Assembly: GCA_947646735.1 (NCBI GenBank)
Contig: CANTFK010000990.1
Span: 248,001-312,000, forward strand
Source: Peronospora farinosa
Taxonomy: Eukaryota; Oomycota; Peronosporomycetes; Peronosporales; Peronosporaceae
Direction of reading: 5' to 3'
DNA: 64,000 bases
Shown: positions 1 through 11,447 of the stretch, piece after piece
Layout of the letters: each line of letters opens with the position of its first letter
How positions within the stretch are numbered: the stretch's first letter is position 1
The notes under the pieces: model-generated
Seen by the model: only the letters and a program-made list of their open reading frames with translations
Database searches by the model: none
Told to the model about the DNA's origin: nothing
Position numbers and translations under genes: made by a program

Positions 1-1885
1 ACATCTTGCTTTGTGTATTATCACGCAGCCAATCGATGGTTTTACAATTCCATGTCTTCGTCTTCGGTGTGCAGGAGGCAGTATTACTGCCTCCTGCACA
101 CCTGCCTCCACGTGCTGAACAGAAGTCCTTTTGAGGAGATATTTTGCCCTCGCACTTCGCAAAGATTACACTGTCGCGTTATCGTACATGCACGCAGCAC
201 CGCAACGCCCCCGAAGTCTGGTTCAGAACCATGGAAAATTGACGCAATCGAGTCCTCTCGTGGTCGCGGCAAATCATTATGCCGCGACATACGCAATCAT
301 AACACGATGAAGTGTTATCGATGTGGCAAGACTGGCGGTCGTGCGGCTGTTTTGTCGAGCAACAGCGACGGTGACCATGTCTCACGAGGAGATACTGACC
401 CGCCAAAAAATAGCGGTTGCTAGTAGGCGCGCGGAGTCCTACTGGCAGGAATGGAGATTGGGTACTCAGGTGGCAGTTTGGGCCCCTATACCGAAAGTGA
501 TAAACCTTCATGACCAGGTGCGACGATTCGCGACTAATTATTATTAGTCTTATCGATGCTGGAGTGAAGTGACCACTCCGAATGCTGCTGGAATTGGGTG
601 CATCCAACAAATTCTTTCGTACACCCTGTCTGCCATTTCTTTCTTCTACTAGCACTGTTCAAGAAGGTTAAGGCGACATCGTTGTCAAACTTGTTGATGG
701 AAAACTAAAACGTGTTCCGCGTGAAAAAGTTGTTTTACCATACGCATTTGACGAATTTAAATTTTCTTTTTCTTCAAAATTTAAGTCTTCTTTTGATCGC
801 CACCACCTGACGGGTCATAAAACGAAGTATTCTTAAAGCAGTAATAAATTCTTTATGCACAAGATAGATTCTGCAGTCGATTGCAATATATAGAAACTGT
901 GACTTCCACGGTATCAGCCGACGATAATGGCTATCTCGGTCCGTCAAACGACGAAGTGAATATGAAATAAGCAGGCGCATCCGCTCCTTCGTTGGATACG
1001 TCATCCGATTAGCCTCACGTCAGGGTCGTGAACGATCTCGCCACGGCTAGTAACCAACACAGAGAGAGCGATGGACCTCAGTGCGTGGTATGTTCCGTTA
1101 CACTGATGTAGCCACAGAACGAGGCAGCTGAACAGCGGATCCCGCATACAAAAACATTGGCTGAGAAGAGGCTCTTGATCATTTTTTTAGGCGGTTGAGA
1201 AGGGGCTCCCGCATGCAAGCAAATCGGACGAGAAGAGTCTTCCGTTCCATGTCGAGGTGATCGAGCAGGGGCTTCCGCAAAACCCACAGTAGTCAAGAAG
1301 AGGCTTTCGATTGTCAACAAGGCGGTCGAAAAACTTGCTTTCGCATACAAATGAGGCGGTCGAAGACAAGATCTCTCCTCTATCGACAAGAATGAGCGGA
1401 CTATGGATCCGCATGTGACTGACGTGGTGAAGACTGAGCTCTCACGTCTAGGGTGGTACGTCATCCTACTGTGATAGCGACGCGCTTGGCTTCAAGCAGG
1501 GGCTCGAGACGCAAGAGAAAACGCAAGAAAGGAGCACGCCGATCACCAAGACGACGAAATTCACGTCAAAATTCTGATGCAGATGATTCCGTAGTGACGG
1601 AATCCGTATGCGCGCTTAAATATGTGCTAGGATCTCCACATTGTGGTCGCTACATTGAGGTAGTGAGCCCTCCGTGCACTGCTGCAGATGTCACATCTCT
1701 GTCATCCCTTTCATGTTACGATTTCCTTCACGACACCCAAGGCCGACGACATCGAGCAAGTTTGCGTTGTTTCAGCCGCCGAAGCAGCCAGTGAAGAAGT
1801 TCTGTAGGCTCGCCCAACGAGCGCTGAGCCTAAACCAGCGCGCGAAGAACGCTTCGCGGCACAGTCTTGGTATGCCCTTTGTGAT

Positions 1886-2950
1886 TTGAGCAACCCTGTC
1901 TCTGTAATTGCCCGTGAGTACGCCGATATTTTCCTGGAGAAAATTCCAGCTGAGCCTCCGGCGGATCGTGGTGTGCGGCACGAGATAGATCTCGTGCCAG
2001 GACCGAAATACTGCGTGACAAGGCAGTGGCCGTTACTGCGCGACCAAGTCATCGCTATTGATAAATTTTTCGAGGGTCGCCGCAAGGCTGGCCATGTCCG
2101 CGAGAGTATCTCGCCACATTCGAGTCCGACTTTCTGTGTGAAGAAAGCCACCGGCGGTTGGCGCATTGTGCACGCCTTCAACAAGCTGAATGACGCCACG
2201 ATCCCGGCTCAAACGCCTATCCCTCGAAAAGACATGGTATTGAATACCGTGTCCGGGAGCGAGATCTACAGCGCCACAGATCTGACAGACGATTTCTATC
2301 AGATGCTCATGAGGACAGTGACATTCCGTTCACCGCGATCAGCACCCCAAGCGGGATGCTTTAGGAGTGGTTAGTCATGCCACAAGGTCTTAGGAATGCT
2401 CCAGCTACGTTCAATCAGTATGGTGACACAAGTACTTCGTCCACTTCGCGACTTAGCACCAAGTTACTTTGATGACAATTTTGTTTACAGCCGCGCTGAG
2501 CAAAAGCTTAGCGCTAGGGAGGTACACCTTCGACACTTGAAGCAGGTATTTCAAGTTATGCGCAAGAATAAATTGTATGCGAATTTGAAGAAATGTGTCT
2601 TCTGCGCTCCCGAGATGCCAGTACTCGGTTGCTACATCAGCAAGGAAGGTGTCCGCGCTGATCCTGAAAAGATCTTATCGATCTGTTCCTGGCCAACACC
2701 CAGGGATTTAACTGAATTACGTCAATGGATCGGTCTGGCGACTTACTTGCGTAAGTATACGAAGCATTTTGCTGAACTAATTATGCCATTATCGACATTG
2801 CAAAAGAAAGACACAATATGGTTATGGACGGCAGAACCTAAATCTGCCTTCGACTCTGTGAAGAAGAGCTTGTCCGAGGCGCCAGTGCTGATGCTACCTG
2901 ACGACTCCAAGCCATTCACGTCGTATTTGACGCGAACGATTTCGCTATAG
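1886..2950 (+). pseudogene. Gypsy reverse transcriptase remnant
   Basis: Two open pieces (1886-2374 and 2396-2950) cover most of a gypsy reverse transcriptase. Visible blocks are the start of the fingers (PADRGVRHEIDLVPG), TPIPRKD, the palm motif YFDDNFVYSR in place of the usual YxDD-VF, and the connection segment GVRADPEKI followed by LRQWIGLATYLRKY. The pieces are separated by an in-frame stop where intact copies read MLWEWLVMP. The end of the second piece, DDSKPF, is the start of the RNase H connection. It closely resembles the pol of the family A elements elsewhere in the window but is more diverged. Confidence 0.85.
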
Positions 2951-3116
2951 GATGTGCTCTCATGCAATTTGATGACGAGGGTCGAGAGCACGTCGTGAAA
3001 TGTCAATAACGACAGATAAAATTTGCTGATAAAAATTATCCGGTACACGACAAGGAACTTTTGTCCATTAGTTACGCACCAATTAAGTTTAGAGTATATT
3101 TTCTCGGCGAAAAGAT

Positions 3117-3437
3117 GTGATAATCTACACAGATCACGCATCATTGCGTACCACCGTCAAGAGCCCTCACTTGTCTCAGCGTATGGCACGATGGTTGTCA
3201 TTTTTCGCCGAGTATGATTATGTGATACATCACAACCCTGGCAAGAATAACGTTCTCGCTGACGCGCTTTATCGTCGTCCTAATTACGATCCTCGGCGCG
3301 ACATAGGTCATCAAACAGAGAGTGTTGATCACGACGATGATATATGTGCGTATTGTATTGAGTTGGGGCTCAACACGATGATTTCGACACCCGTGCTGTC
3401 GATCCGAATTCAGATCGCTGAACCCTACGCGAATTGA
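3117..3437 (+). pseudogene. Gypsy RNase H C-terminal remnant
   Basis: The frame reads IYTDHASLRT, then SQRMARWLSFFAEYDY and PGKNNVLADALYRRP, which is the standard end of the gypsy RNase H and tether region. The gap from 2950 to 3117 holds the first part of RNase H in shifted frames. The catalytic centre is therefore not continuous. Confidence 0.8.
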
Positions 3438-3639
3438 TCCTTCTATGCGGGATTCATCAATAATCTCGAAGACCCTAGTGAGTGTTCACTCGCGAAGTTG
3501 ACGAAACCAACACGCGACAACATCAGGCATTACGCGCTTGACGTACCGTTGCTGACGTACACGATGGACGTCTTTGATTCACCGCGTGTCATCATCCCTA
3601 CTGATGACGACCTTCTAGCCCGATTGGTTCAATAATTTT

Positions 3640-4075
3640 ACGACAGTCCATCTGGCGGTCACCTGGGTCGCGAATAGACGTCTGCGGCTACTTCCCGCGT
3701 GCATTTCTGGCCGCAAATGTAAAAGTTAAATTAAAAATGGGAGCGCTTTTGTAAAAGCTGTCAGCGTGTTAAGCCCGTGTCGTCTCCACAAACGCTATTG
3801 CGCCCGCTTCCAATTACTACGGAAGCCTGACGCTCAGTCAGCAAGGATTTTATCTTCGAATTTTTACCGAATGAACAGAAACGCACGGGCGTATTGGTCC
3901 TAGTGAAACGACTCAGCAAACTGGTGCATATTTCTCTGGTCTCCGCCCATATTACGCTGTAGACGACAGCACAGATCTTCATTAGTCTCATCATCAGACT
4001 TCACGACTTGCCAGAGTCTATTTTTTGGACCGTGACCCGCGTTTTACTTTAGCTTTCGGGATAACTTTTTTCAGC
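3640..4075 (+). pseudogene. Gypsy integrase remnant
   Basis: With several stops and shifts the + strand reads GHLGRE, CKSCQRVKP (zinc-binding HHCC region) and TGVLVLVKRLSKLVH. In this last block intact copies have VFVDRLSKM, so the acidic residue is replaced by Lys. This is a dead integrase. From 4075 to about 4630 nothing codes recognisably. Confidence 0.65.
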
Positions 4076-4637
4076 TAATAGTCACGAGGTTCCTTATGTC
4101 TACGTCGGCCCATCCAGAGACGGATGAGCAAACGGTGCGCGTGAACAGAGTGCTTAAAGATTTCTTGCGCACTTATGCAACGTCATTTTCGTCGTTAAGT
4201 CCGTTTCTTCCACTGTAGAGTTTGCAATTAAACAATGCTTTACATGCGTCAGCCGGATTGAAGGCATTCTTGAACAAAGAGAGGCATCTTTGCGTTCCGG
4301 ATTCTTTCTCTCGCAGCTTCAAATTATCCAGTGATAAAGCTTTGTGGGAAGTACTTACTGATGGAATTGCGCTGAAACTATTGACAATTGATTAAAATGA
4401 AGTTAAGGCTGATGCCGAGGCATTCAATGCTGGTAAACTTGTGCCCAATGGCATATTGACTCTTGACCAGGGTGGCAAAGCCTAGAATTGTGTGAAAGCG
4501 GAAACTAGGTCTTATATTCCGCGATATAGTTCTTATTCGGTTTAATTTACGTTTATTTAATCCTGAAAAAATATAATTACAAATCTATATCGCGCACGTT
4601 GACTTATTAGTTGGCTTTCTTCACAGTTAATGACAGG

Positions 4638-5074
4638 CTGTAAGGGGCACCCTCTGATTTTACTCTCAGAGTATAATTTACCTTGGCTGATGACAGTGAA
4701 GGCAGGTGCCTCATACACGTGAACAGAGAAAGTCTTATCAGCAAGGAATTATGGCAAAAAAGAGAACTGTATTTAACATAGTGAAGCTATTTAATAATTG
4801 TTAATCTATTTTTAACCTTGTCTTAACTATACCAAAGTACAATTATGTATTTTACATTTGTGCCATCCATTCATTGCGCGCGTCCATCGGTCATTGTTAA
4901 ACGCCCTGGTTTATAAAATGGCATATATAAACCAGTTAGAGGACATCTCCAACTTCAAGGAGATGCAGGGAAAATAATATAGGAAACGGTAATATTGTCA
5001 TAAATTATTCGTTATTATAATATTTTTGGCCCCTATTACTTAAGCCAATATTATAACGGGCTCACCCCGACGCA
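4638..5074 (-). repeat. Family C LTR (3' LTR of a minus-strand element)
   Basis: This segment is homologous to 33784-34194. Its right end (ending ..GACGCA on the + strand) abuts a pyrimidine tract, the complement of a polypurine tract, so it reads as the 3' LTR of an element on the minus strand whose interior lies to the right. The left boundary at TGTAAGGGG is inferred from the TG start only. No target duplication was found. Confidence 0.5.
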
Positions 5075-5120
5075 TCACCCCCCCCCCACCCTCAGCCATC
5101 AGTCATATTAGTGACTGATG
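5075..5120 (-). promoter_or_regulatory. Family C polypurine tract plus hairpin
   Basis: On the minus strand a run of G with few A and T (5075-5092) directly precedes the LTR, as a plus-strand priming tract should. Six bases further in, CATCAGTCA (5097-5105) pairs perfectly with TGACTGATG (5112-5120) around a 6-base loop. Families A and B have a hairpin in the same place. Confidence 0.6.
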
Positions 5121-5131
5121 AATTGTGACAT

Positions 5132-5973
5132 ATGGGATTTGTGAAGCATTTGTTGGCCTTTTTCCTTTTATTCAACAACTTCAACGCAATGAGCAAGTCA
5201 ATTCGCGTGGCTGCCAAGGCAGCCAAGAGCTCGGATTTACGCCTATGTGCAGCTGCTAGCGAGGCTTTACAGTTTCAATCATCAGACATCAATATGTCTG
5301 CTGCAAGTCAGCATAAGCCTGTAACGTCTGCTGCAGGTTTAAGTGGCACTTCGCTACGTGAAAATGTTGATTCACAGCTAGTCGCTGACTACTCTGGTGA
5401 GTCGGATGATGCATCCTACCCAAATACATCTGTTTTACTCCCTGGCTCGCCCCGTGGTGCTACCTCATCTTCGGTCCATACCAAAAGGGCCGTGGTACAT
5501 TATATAAATCAATGTATCGTGATTTGTTCGGGTTGTCAAATAAATTAGACGACTCGCCAATCGAGCCGAGCAAATCTGACTCGACTGGAAGTGTTGTTCG
5601 TAAATTCGGCAATTCTACTGACACCACTGCACGTGGTGTCTGTACTTCCGTTGACCTCACGCAGAAGTCTCTCGATCGCAATGCATTGCGTCTTGATCCT
5701 GATCGGAAACCGTGGATGCTATCTAAGCGTCTGATAGATCGTTGGTCTGGAATGACCAGCCAACGGTTTCCAATTTCGTTGTTCAATGCGTCAAAGCTTC
5801 ACGGCCTTGACGCCAGTGCGAATAACTTTTGCACTAATATGATAATTACATTAATGCATTCCTTCTGCATCGATGGCAAAGACCAGACCATAAGCGTAAA
5901 GCTGATGCTTTCCTACAAGCTTAGAATTCATCTATTCTCAACGTTTATAACATTGGGCGTGATGCTTGGTTAA
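5132..5973 (+). pseudogene. Antisense ORF of family C element, frameshifted
   Basis: An ATG lies 57 bases inside the LTR. It opens a + strand frame of 138 codons (5132-5548), and the reading continues in another frame from about 5470 to 5973. The second frame is open upstream of its first ATG and reads sensibly through GRGTLYKSMYRDLFG, so one frameshift near 5455-5475 probably split a gene of about 280 residues. No known domain is recognised. The protein is rich in Ser, Ala and Lys near the start. Its position matches the antisense ORFs of families A and B. Sequence similarity to the family A protein is too weak to claim by eye. 5974-6243 holds nothing else recognisable. Confidence 0.45.
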
Positions 5974-6243
5974 AAGCTAAATGCTAATCGCAATTGGTTT
6001 GAGAAACGAAGTATGGCCGATGCATGCTATCTCTTGCATCGATTGTTAAGAGAGACTGAGCTGCTATGCCTCTCTTGGGCGAACCTTGCCCGGGGTGCGT
6101 GAACACCTCAGCAAGAGCGTCTAAGGAGGCGTACCTCCTTAATAAGCCCTGGTGGAGAGCTCGCATCTCTTCCGAGAGATGCGAAGGGATTGCTCCCTTT
6201 ATGAGCGCGCTGGGGGAATTGGTGGCATTTGCGGCAGAGTATG

Positions 6244-6561
6244 TGTAATGGGCTAAGGACCCGTTAATGTCTTGCACTAAAAGGGCGTTGAGGAAGCGCT
6301 CTTAATTAACTCGTAAATATAACTCTGTTTTATTTTTGTTTTGTTTTAATTCGCAGTAAGTGCGAATATGTTCCCTAGCTCATGGGAACCACTCAATATA
6401 ATATTTAATTTATTATTGGCTAATTATTGGGTCTGGCACCCCAATAATAAACCATAAATAATATGACGCGCAGTTTTCGCTAATCCGATACTGCCCTATG
6501 CCTACTTATGTAATTATGTATTATCCCTATAACGACTTATGTAATAGGTGGCCTCATTACA
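6244..6561. repeat. Solo LTR, family B, with GTATG target duplication
   Basis: The 318-base LTR begins TGTAATG and ends CATTACA, a perfect 7-base terminal inverted repeat. It is flanked on both sides by GTATG (6239-6243 and 6562-6566), a 5-base target duplication, with no internal element sequence. This is the footprint of a gypsy insertion followed by LTR-LTR recombination. Related LTRs lie at about 8434-8779 and at 62697-63012. Confidence 0.85.
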
Positions 6562-7723
6562 GTATGAGTTTAGCTCAACCATGCACAGTATGGACGTAGG
6601 GCCATCGATCGTGATGAGCGAGGTGGACGCATGGGTAGAGACGGGCAGGGCCGCAATTTTTTGGTCAGATTGAGTCTGGTAACGTTGAAGCAGATAATTT
6701 GACCTGATGTTCTTGTTGTGCGGCGGTATCAGACAAACGAAACGTGGCTGCCAGGCTTTAAGGTGTCGGATGACGCAAAGGTAGCAGTGGACATTAGTGG
6801 TGCGTTTCCGAGAACGGGTAAGGAGAGTGTATGGATTCTGGACAGCGCTTTGAATGTCCACTTGGTACGCGACGTCAGTCTGCTGCGGAAGGCTTTCAAC
6901 TTCTCAGACACATGGCGAACCGCAAACGAAGACACTTACAAGTATCGCGACGAGGGACGGTCGTTCTGCGCACCGCCTACAGCCTGCGCACCGCCTACAG
7001 CAGCGCCTACAGCCTGCGCACCGCCTACAGCAGTGCGCAGAACGACCGTCCCTCGTCGCGATATTTGTAAGTGTCTCCGTTTGCGGTTCGCCATGTGTCT
7101 GAGAAGTTGAAAGCCTTCCGCAGCAGACTGACGTCGCGTACCAAGTGGACATTCAAAGCGCTGTCCAGAATCCATACACTCTCCTTACCCGTTCTCGGAA
7201 ACGCACCACTAATGTCCACTGCTACCTTTGCGTCATCCGACACCTTAAAGCCTGGCAGCCACGTTTCGTTTGTCTGATACCGCCGCACAACAAGAACATC
7301 AGGTCAAATTATCTGCTTCAACGTTACCAGACTCAATCTGACCAAAAAATTGCGGCCCTGCCCGTCTCTACCCATGCGTCCACCTCGCTCATCACGATCG
7401 ATGGCCCTACGTCCATACTGTGCATGGTTGAGCTAAACTCATACTGTAATGAGGCCACCTATTACATAAGTCGTTATAGGGATAATACATAATTACATAA
7501 GTAGGCATAGGGCAGTATCGGATTAGCGAAAACTGCGCGTCATATTATTTATGGTTTATTATTGGGGTGCCAGACCCAATAATTAGCCAATAATAAATTA
7601 AATATTATATTGAGTGGTTCCCATGAGCTAGGGCACATATTCGCACTTACTGCGAATTAAAACAAAACAAAAATAAAACAGAGTTATATTTACGAGTTAA
7701 TTAAGAGCGCTTCCTCAACGCCC
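6283..7723. repeat. Near-perfect 691-base-arm palindrome with 59-base spacer
   Basis: The left arm 6283-6973 and right arm 7033-7723 are reverse complements in perfect register: paired positions always sum to 14006, so there is no net indel. I saw only about three mismatches. The arms contain most of the family B solo LTR and part of a copia protease region. The 59-base spacer (6974-7032) is built of iterated CGCCTACAG / CTGCGCAC units. A third, direct copy of the inner part of the arm follows immediately at 7723-7967. Confidence 0.95.
6734..6973 (+). pseudogene. Copia protease-region fragment (left palindrome arm)
   Basis: The frame reads SVWILDSALNVHLVRD and then LLRKAFNF and TANGDTYKY. 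This matches the Ty1/copia protease region, where WILDSGA is the aspartic protease active site followed by a TANG block. The catalytic Gly is replaced (DSA instead of DSG). The same sequence recurs inverted at 7033-7272 and directly at 7723-7967. Confidence 0.6.
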
Positions 7724-8364
7724 AAACGAAACGTGGCTGCCAGGCTTTAAGGTGTCGGATGACGCAAAGGTAGCAGTGGACATTAGTGGTGCGTTTCCGA
7801 GAACGGGTAAGGAGAGTGTATGGATTCTGGACAGCGCTTTGAATGTCCACTTGGTACGCGACGTCAGTCTGCTGCGGAAGGCTTTCAACTTCTCAGACAC
7901 ATGGCGAACCGCAAACGGAGACACTTACAAATATCGCGACGAGGGACGGTCGTTCTGCGCACTGCTGTAGGCGGTGGTGCAAATGCGCGTCGGGACAACA
8001 AATGATTATTACTGCAAAGACGCCAGCAGCAACATTATTAGCTATGATTCGTTGGAAGAAAAGGGTGCGCGGACGGACAACGCATCTTTAAAGTGCGACG
8101 CGAAGTGGCGTGTTCTTTTAATCGAAACCACTGGAGGCTGTACCAAGTGCGATGCAGTATTGACAGGAGTATCTCATATAGATGAAGGTGCGGCCGACGC
8201 AGTCACGGATTGCTCTCCTCGAGTTCCATGACCGTATCTTAAATACGTTAGGGGTATATATGGCAGATGAGCCGGGATGGGGCTTCCGCCTCACCAACCA
8301 CAAGAGGCTGAATTGTCTCACGTGCATGCAAGGGAAGCAATACACAAATATATACAATTTTTAA
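7723..8364 (+). pseudogene. Copia protease to GAG-pre-integrase fragment
   Basis: This is the third copy of the protease-like block, here continuing in broken frames into NIISYDSLEEKGA and then LNCLTCMQGKQ. Those blocks fit the copia GAG-pre-integrase domain (an N-LIS-L segment followed by a CxxC..GK zinc motif). It is the only one of the three copies with native downstream sequence, so it marks the original locus from which the palindrome was copied. No intact ORF remains. Confidence 0.55.
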
Positions 8365-8433
8365 AAGAACACTGGATAGAACGCAATGATTAATCAGATC
8401 AGTGGTTTAATCTGTAGCGACATAATATTACCA

Positions 8434-8779
8434 ATTTTAACGGGGCTAGAAAGTACCATCATTAGCTCACACGTGCGCTCATGAAGACTCAAGCCCAAGT
8501 ATTAGGTATAGGTAAATTTAACTTATTTTTATTTTGTTTTAATTCGTACAAATTACGAAAATTTTAAGTCGTAATAAATACGACCGTGTTCCCGTCTCTG
8601 GGGAAGCACACATTTTCAGGTTATTTTATCATTGGTCCATACTGGGTCTTTGGCCCTAAAAAAATAATAAAACAATACTAAATTGCCACTCTGTGCCCGC
8701 TATTCGGGCACAGCATTTTCCTACAAATGTAATTGTTTATTTTTTGTTAAAAATTATGTATGCAATGTAGCCCATTACA
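8434..8779 (-). repeat. Degenerate family B 3' LTR
   Basis: It aligns with the solo LTR at 6244-6561 over the AT-rich core (TTTTAATTCG, GTTCCC, GGGTCT). It ends CCCATTACA at 8779 and is followed by a pyrimidine tract, so it is the 3' LTR of a minus-strand element to its right. The left boundary is approximate. Confidence 0.6.
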
Positions 8780-8818
8780 TCACCCCTTCTCAAGACTGCA
8801 CTCACCAACCGTGAGTGC
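8780..8818 (-). promoter_or_regulatory. Family B polypurine tract plus hairpin (copy 1)
   Basis: TCACCCCTT on the + strand is the complement of a purine tract touching the LTR. GCACTCAC (8798-8805) pairs perfectly with GTGAGTGC (8811-8818). The equivalent stem at 63032-63053 differs at two base pairs, with both partners changed. Confidence 0.6.
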
Positions 8819-8857
8819 TAAACTGTTGAAACTGCAACGCTCACAAACGAACAAGCG

Positions 8858-9152
8858 ATGTCCGAGCACACGACTCCCAACATTGCAGCATTTCTAAGCA
8901 ATATCAGCAGGAATGCAACCACAAACATTATGGCGCATCAACTCATCCCTTGGGTGCTGTATGAATTGTCCGGAGCTCGCGCTCCGGACTCACTGGAAAC
9001 GATGCAGGACTACTTTCGGCGTTTTCGTAAACTGCGGGAAACGTCTTAATGAAATTGGATTTAAAGCCCACAACGTTTCTGAACACTTTCACCTGACGTT
9101 AAAAAAGGATGCTCGAGGATGGAAGCAGCTTCAAACTGTGGCTCTCCAATAG
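8858..9152 (+). pseudogene. Antisense ORF remnant of family B element
   Basis: An ATG lies 78 bases inside the 3' LTR and opens a 63-codon + strand frame (MSEHTTPNIAAFL..). Similar reading resumes in another frame to about 9152. No domain is recognised. It is called from its position alone, which matches the antisense ORFs of families A and C. From 9153 to 9560 there are only short + strand frames without an ATG start, and nothing else is recognised. Confidence 0.35.
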
Positions 9153-9559
9153 AGAGTAATTTCGCGACGATGGCTTCATCGGCGCGCTACGTGAAACGGT
9201 GTGTGAGAATGCTAGGACCGCCTCTGCTACGTTCATGTCAATGAAGGTGCCAATTTTGTGACTCGACTACGTCCAACTCATGACGAATGGGCGTGTGAGG
9301 CCGACCACATAGAACGAAGTATAGCCAGTAGAGACGTGCACAAAATGATTGAGCGTGAAATCAAGAACAGGGAGTATATAGCTCCAACGTTAAGGCGTTT
9401 CAGCAAAAACACTGCGGAGGATATCCCCATCTACTCCACTTACTCGATTACCCCGTTCAGTGTGACCATCTATCTGCAGATGATGCGCTGTGGACATGTC
9501 CAATTGTGTGTCAAGCACCTGAAAGATGACTGCTAATTCCTACTCGTGAAACAAGATTC

Positions 9560-11045
9560 ACGGTTAGAAAAAATTGCCACAGGCAAGCCATGTTGGCGAA
9601 ATACAAGATCATTAAACAGATGCGCTGTACTTTTACCATCAATCAAGAGCGGCAAAGCCGCTAACTAAGCCATCTTGCTCAAACGGTCAACAAAGACCAC
9701 AACACCTGTGTTGCCATGCACATTTCTCGGTAGTACAGCCACAAAATCCATACTAATGGACTCTCAACATTTTTGGTGGGGACAGGCAAATAAGCCAAAG
9801 ACGCCTTCAGCTGCGTTGGCACGTTTCACACGTACACACATACTTGCTCACTGATTTATACAGTTTGGGCCACCAATAACGTTGGAATATTAAAGTATAG
9901 GTCTTTTCACGACCTAAATGATCACCAATGGCGGTGTCATATGCCTCATTGAGAATACAATATAAAAGGGATAGTCATGAGGAACCACCATACGCGGAGG
10001 ATCCGTCGCATCCGTACAATAGTACAACAGCCTCCAATCGATTGAATATCGATAAAGGCTTGCACGTAATCATTGGCGAAAATTCATTGTCCGAGTCTTT
10101 AAAGTCGTCACTGCCAAGGGTATGCAGCAGAGCTACGCAGTAATAATTTAAAGCGTATGCAGAACGAAAAATATCCGTTATAGAAGACGATCGTGTTGAA
10201 CATGAGCAAGCTCATGGTCAGGTCTGCGTGAAAATGCACCAGAAAAGGCGTTTTACTTGCCCGGCTTATAATTCACCTCGAAGTCATATTTAGCAGAAAA
10301 TGAAAGCTAGTGGGACATTCTCTGCGAGTGATGAGGCGACTGAGCCGCAGTGCGTAAAGACGCATGATCGGTATCGATCACAAAAGGCTTCGAGTCCAGC
10401 AGATAAACACTGAATTTGACGAGAGCATACTTCATTGCAAATAGCTCTTTGTCATGAACTGGATAGTTCTTCTCTGCAGCTTTCAGCTGGCGAGACTCGA
10501 AGGCGATCACACGCTCACGACCTTCAGCATCTGTTTATAACAGAGCACTGCCAATGGCAAAATCCGACGTGTCACAGAAAACGCTAAACGGTCGTCCAGG
10601 ATGAGGCAATACTAAAATGGGAAATAAAGTACGTCTGTGCATAACTTCGATGGGGTCGAAAAAATTGCGTCACCAAACGGTTAAACGTAGCCGGAGCATT
10701 AGATAGCCCTTGAGGCATCACCAACCACTCCCAGAGCATACCGCTCGGAGTATTAACAGCAGTAAGCGGAATATCGATAGCTCGCATGAGTCAATTGGTA
10801 ATAACCATCGACTAAGTCGAGCGCACTGTACATGTTACAACCGACCATATTGTTGCGAAGAACATCCTTTCTAAGAATTGGCGTCTGCGCAGGTATAGTG
10901 GCTGCATTAATCATGAACAAAACGCCACTTACCATTGGGTTTCTTGACACAAAAAGTAGATGTCGAGTGCGGAGATTTACTCTCGTGCACCATACACACC
11001 GTGTGCTTTGCGCAAAAGAACTCGTCAATTGCTATACGGCTAAAA
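9560..11045 (-). pseudogene. Decayed minus-strand gypsy pol (integrase, RNase H, reverse transcriptase)
   Basis: On the minus strand the order is reverse transcriptase (about 11028-10600: [41 protein letters not shown]), RNase H (10510-10300: AFESRQLKAAEKNYPVHDKE, TDHASLRTA) and integrase traces (9900-9560). The integrase stretch closely parallels 59940-60150. The YxDD region is frameshifted and large internal deletions are likely. The right boundary at about 11045 is an abrupt join to family A gag. Confidence 0.8.
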
Positions 11046-11046
11046 T

Positions 11047-11440
11047 TCAGTGGACAATTGTATGTGGGGCAGTCCCATCAAACTTTGGAGGGCCCATCCA
11101 AATGGGCCGAAAGCGCCTCAACAGTTCTGTTGAGCGCCTCATTCCGAGCTTGCTCACGCAAAAGCTCATCCTGAGTCTTATTAATGTACTCAGCCGTTGC
11201 TTGGCTGTTACCTCGGACGCGTTTCTACGCTGTCCGAGCGCAAACGCCTCGAATTGCTCCAACTGAGCTTCATTTTGCTTAAGAGGTTGGCCAGGGCTTG
11301 TTCACCAAGTCCCTGCTCCATATGCTCTGCCAACTCCCTATGATGTTGGGAGAGGTGAATAAAATTACCCCAATCCACGTTGAGGGACATCCGTATCCAC
11401 ACGCACGCTCAGAGAGACGGGTCGTGGGTAGGACTCTGGG
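11047..11440 (-). pseudogene. Family A gag N-terminal fragment
   Basis: The minus strand reads NVDWGNFIHLSQHHREL, then EQFEAFALGQRRNASEV and PPKFDGTAPHTIVH. These match the gag start of the two family A elements (gag at 31339-32421 and the broken gag at 52262-53333). Small frameshifts break it. It joins unrelated family B-like pol at about 11045, so this is a separate insertion fragment or a recombination product. Confidence 0.8.
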
Positions 11441-11447
11441 TGCTACC

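Larger units (their letters stand above)
1..4560 (+). mobile_element. Decayed + strand Ty3/gypsy element (gag to integrase)
   Basis: Broken fragments in the order gag, reverse transcriptase, RNase H, integrase read on the + strand. Near 308-355 a degenerate zinc knuckle is visible (CYRCGKTG followed by G where His is expected, with the last Cys lost). Reverse transcriptase starts near 1886, RNase H near 3117 and integrase near 3640. Stops and frameshifts are frequent throughout, so the copy is old and non-functional. The 5' LTR lies outside the window or has decayed, and no purine tract followed by a matching 3' LTR is evident on the + strand. Confidence 0.75.

Noticed and set aside
6514..6861. 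115-codon ORF, identical at 7145-7492
   Set aside because: The two copies are the two palindrome arms, and the frame runs through an LTR and antisense to copia protease sequence.
9258..9536. 92-codon + strand frame
   Set aside because: It begins with GTG, shows no domain, and lies in decayed retrotransposon sequence. It might be part of the family B antisense ORF but cannot be linked by eye.
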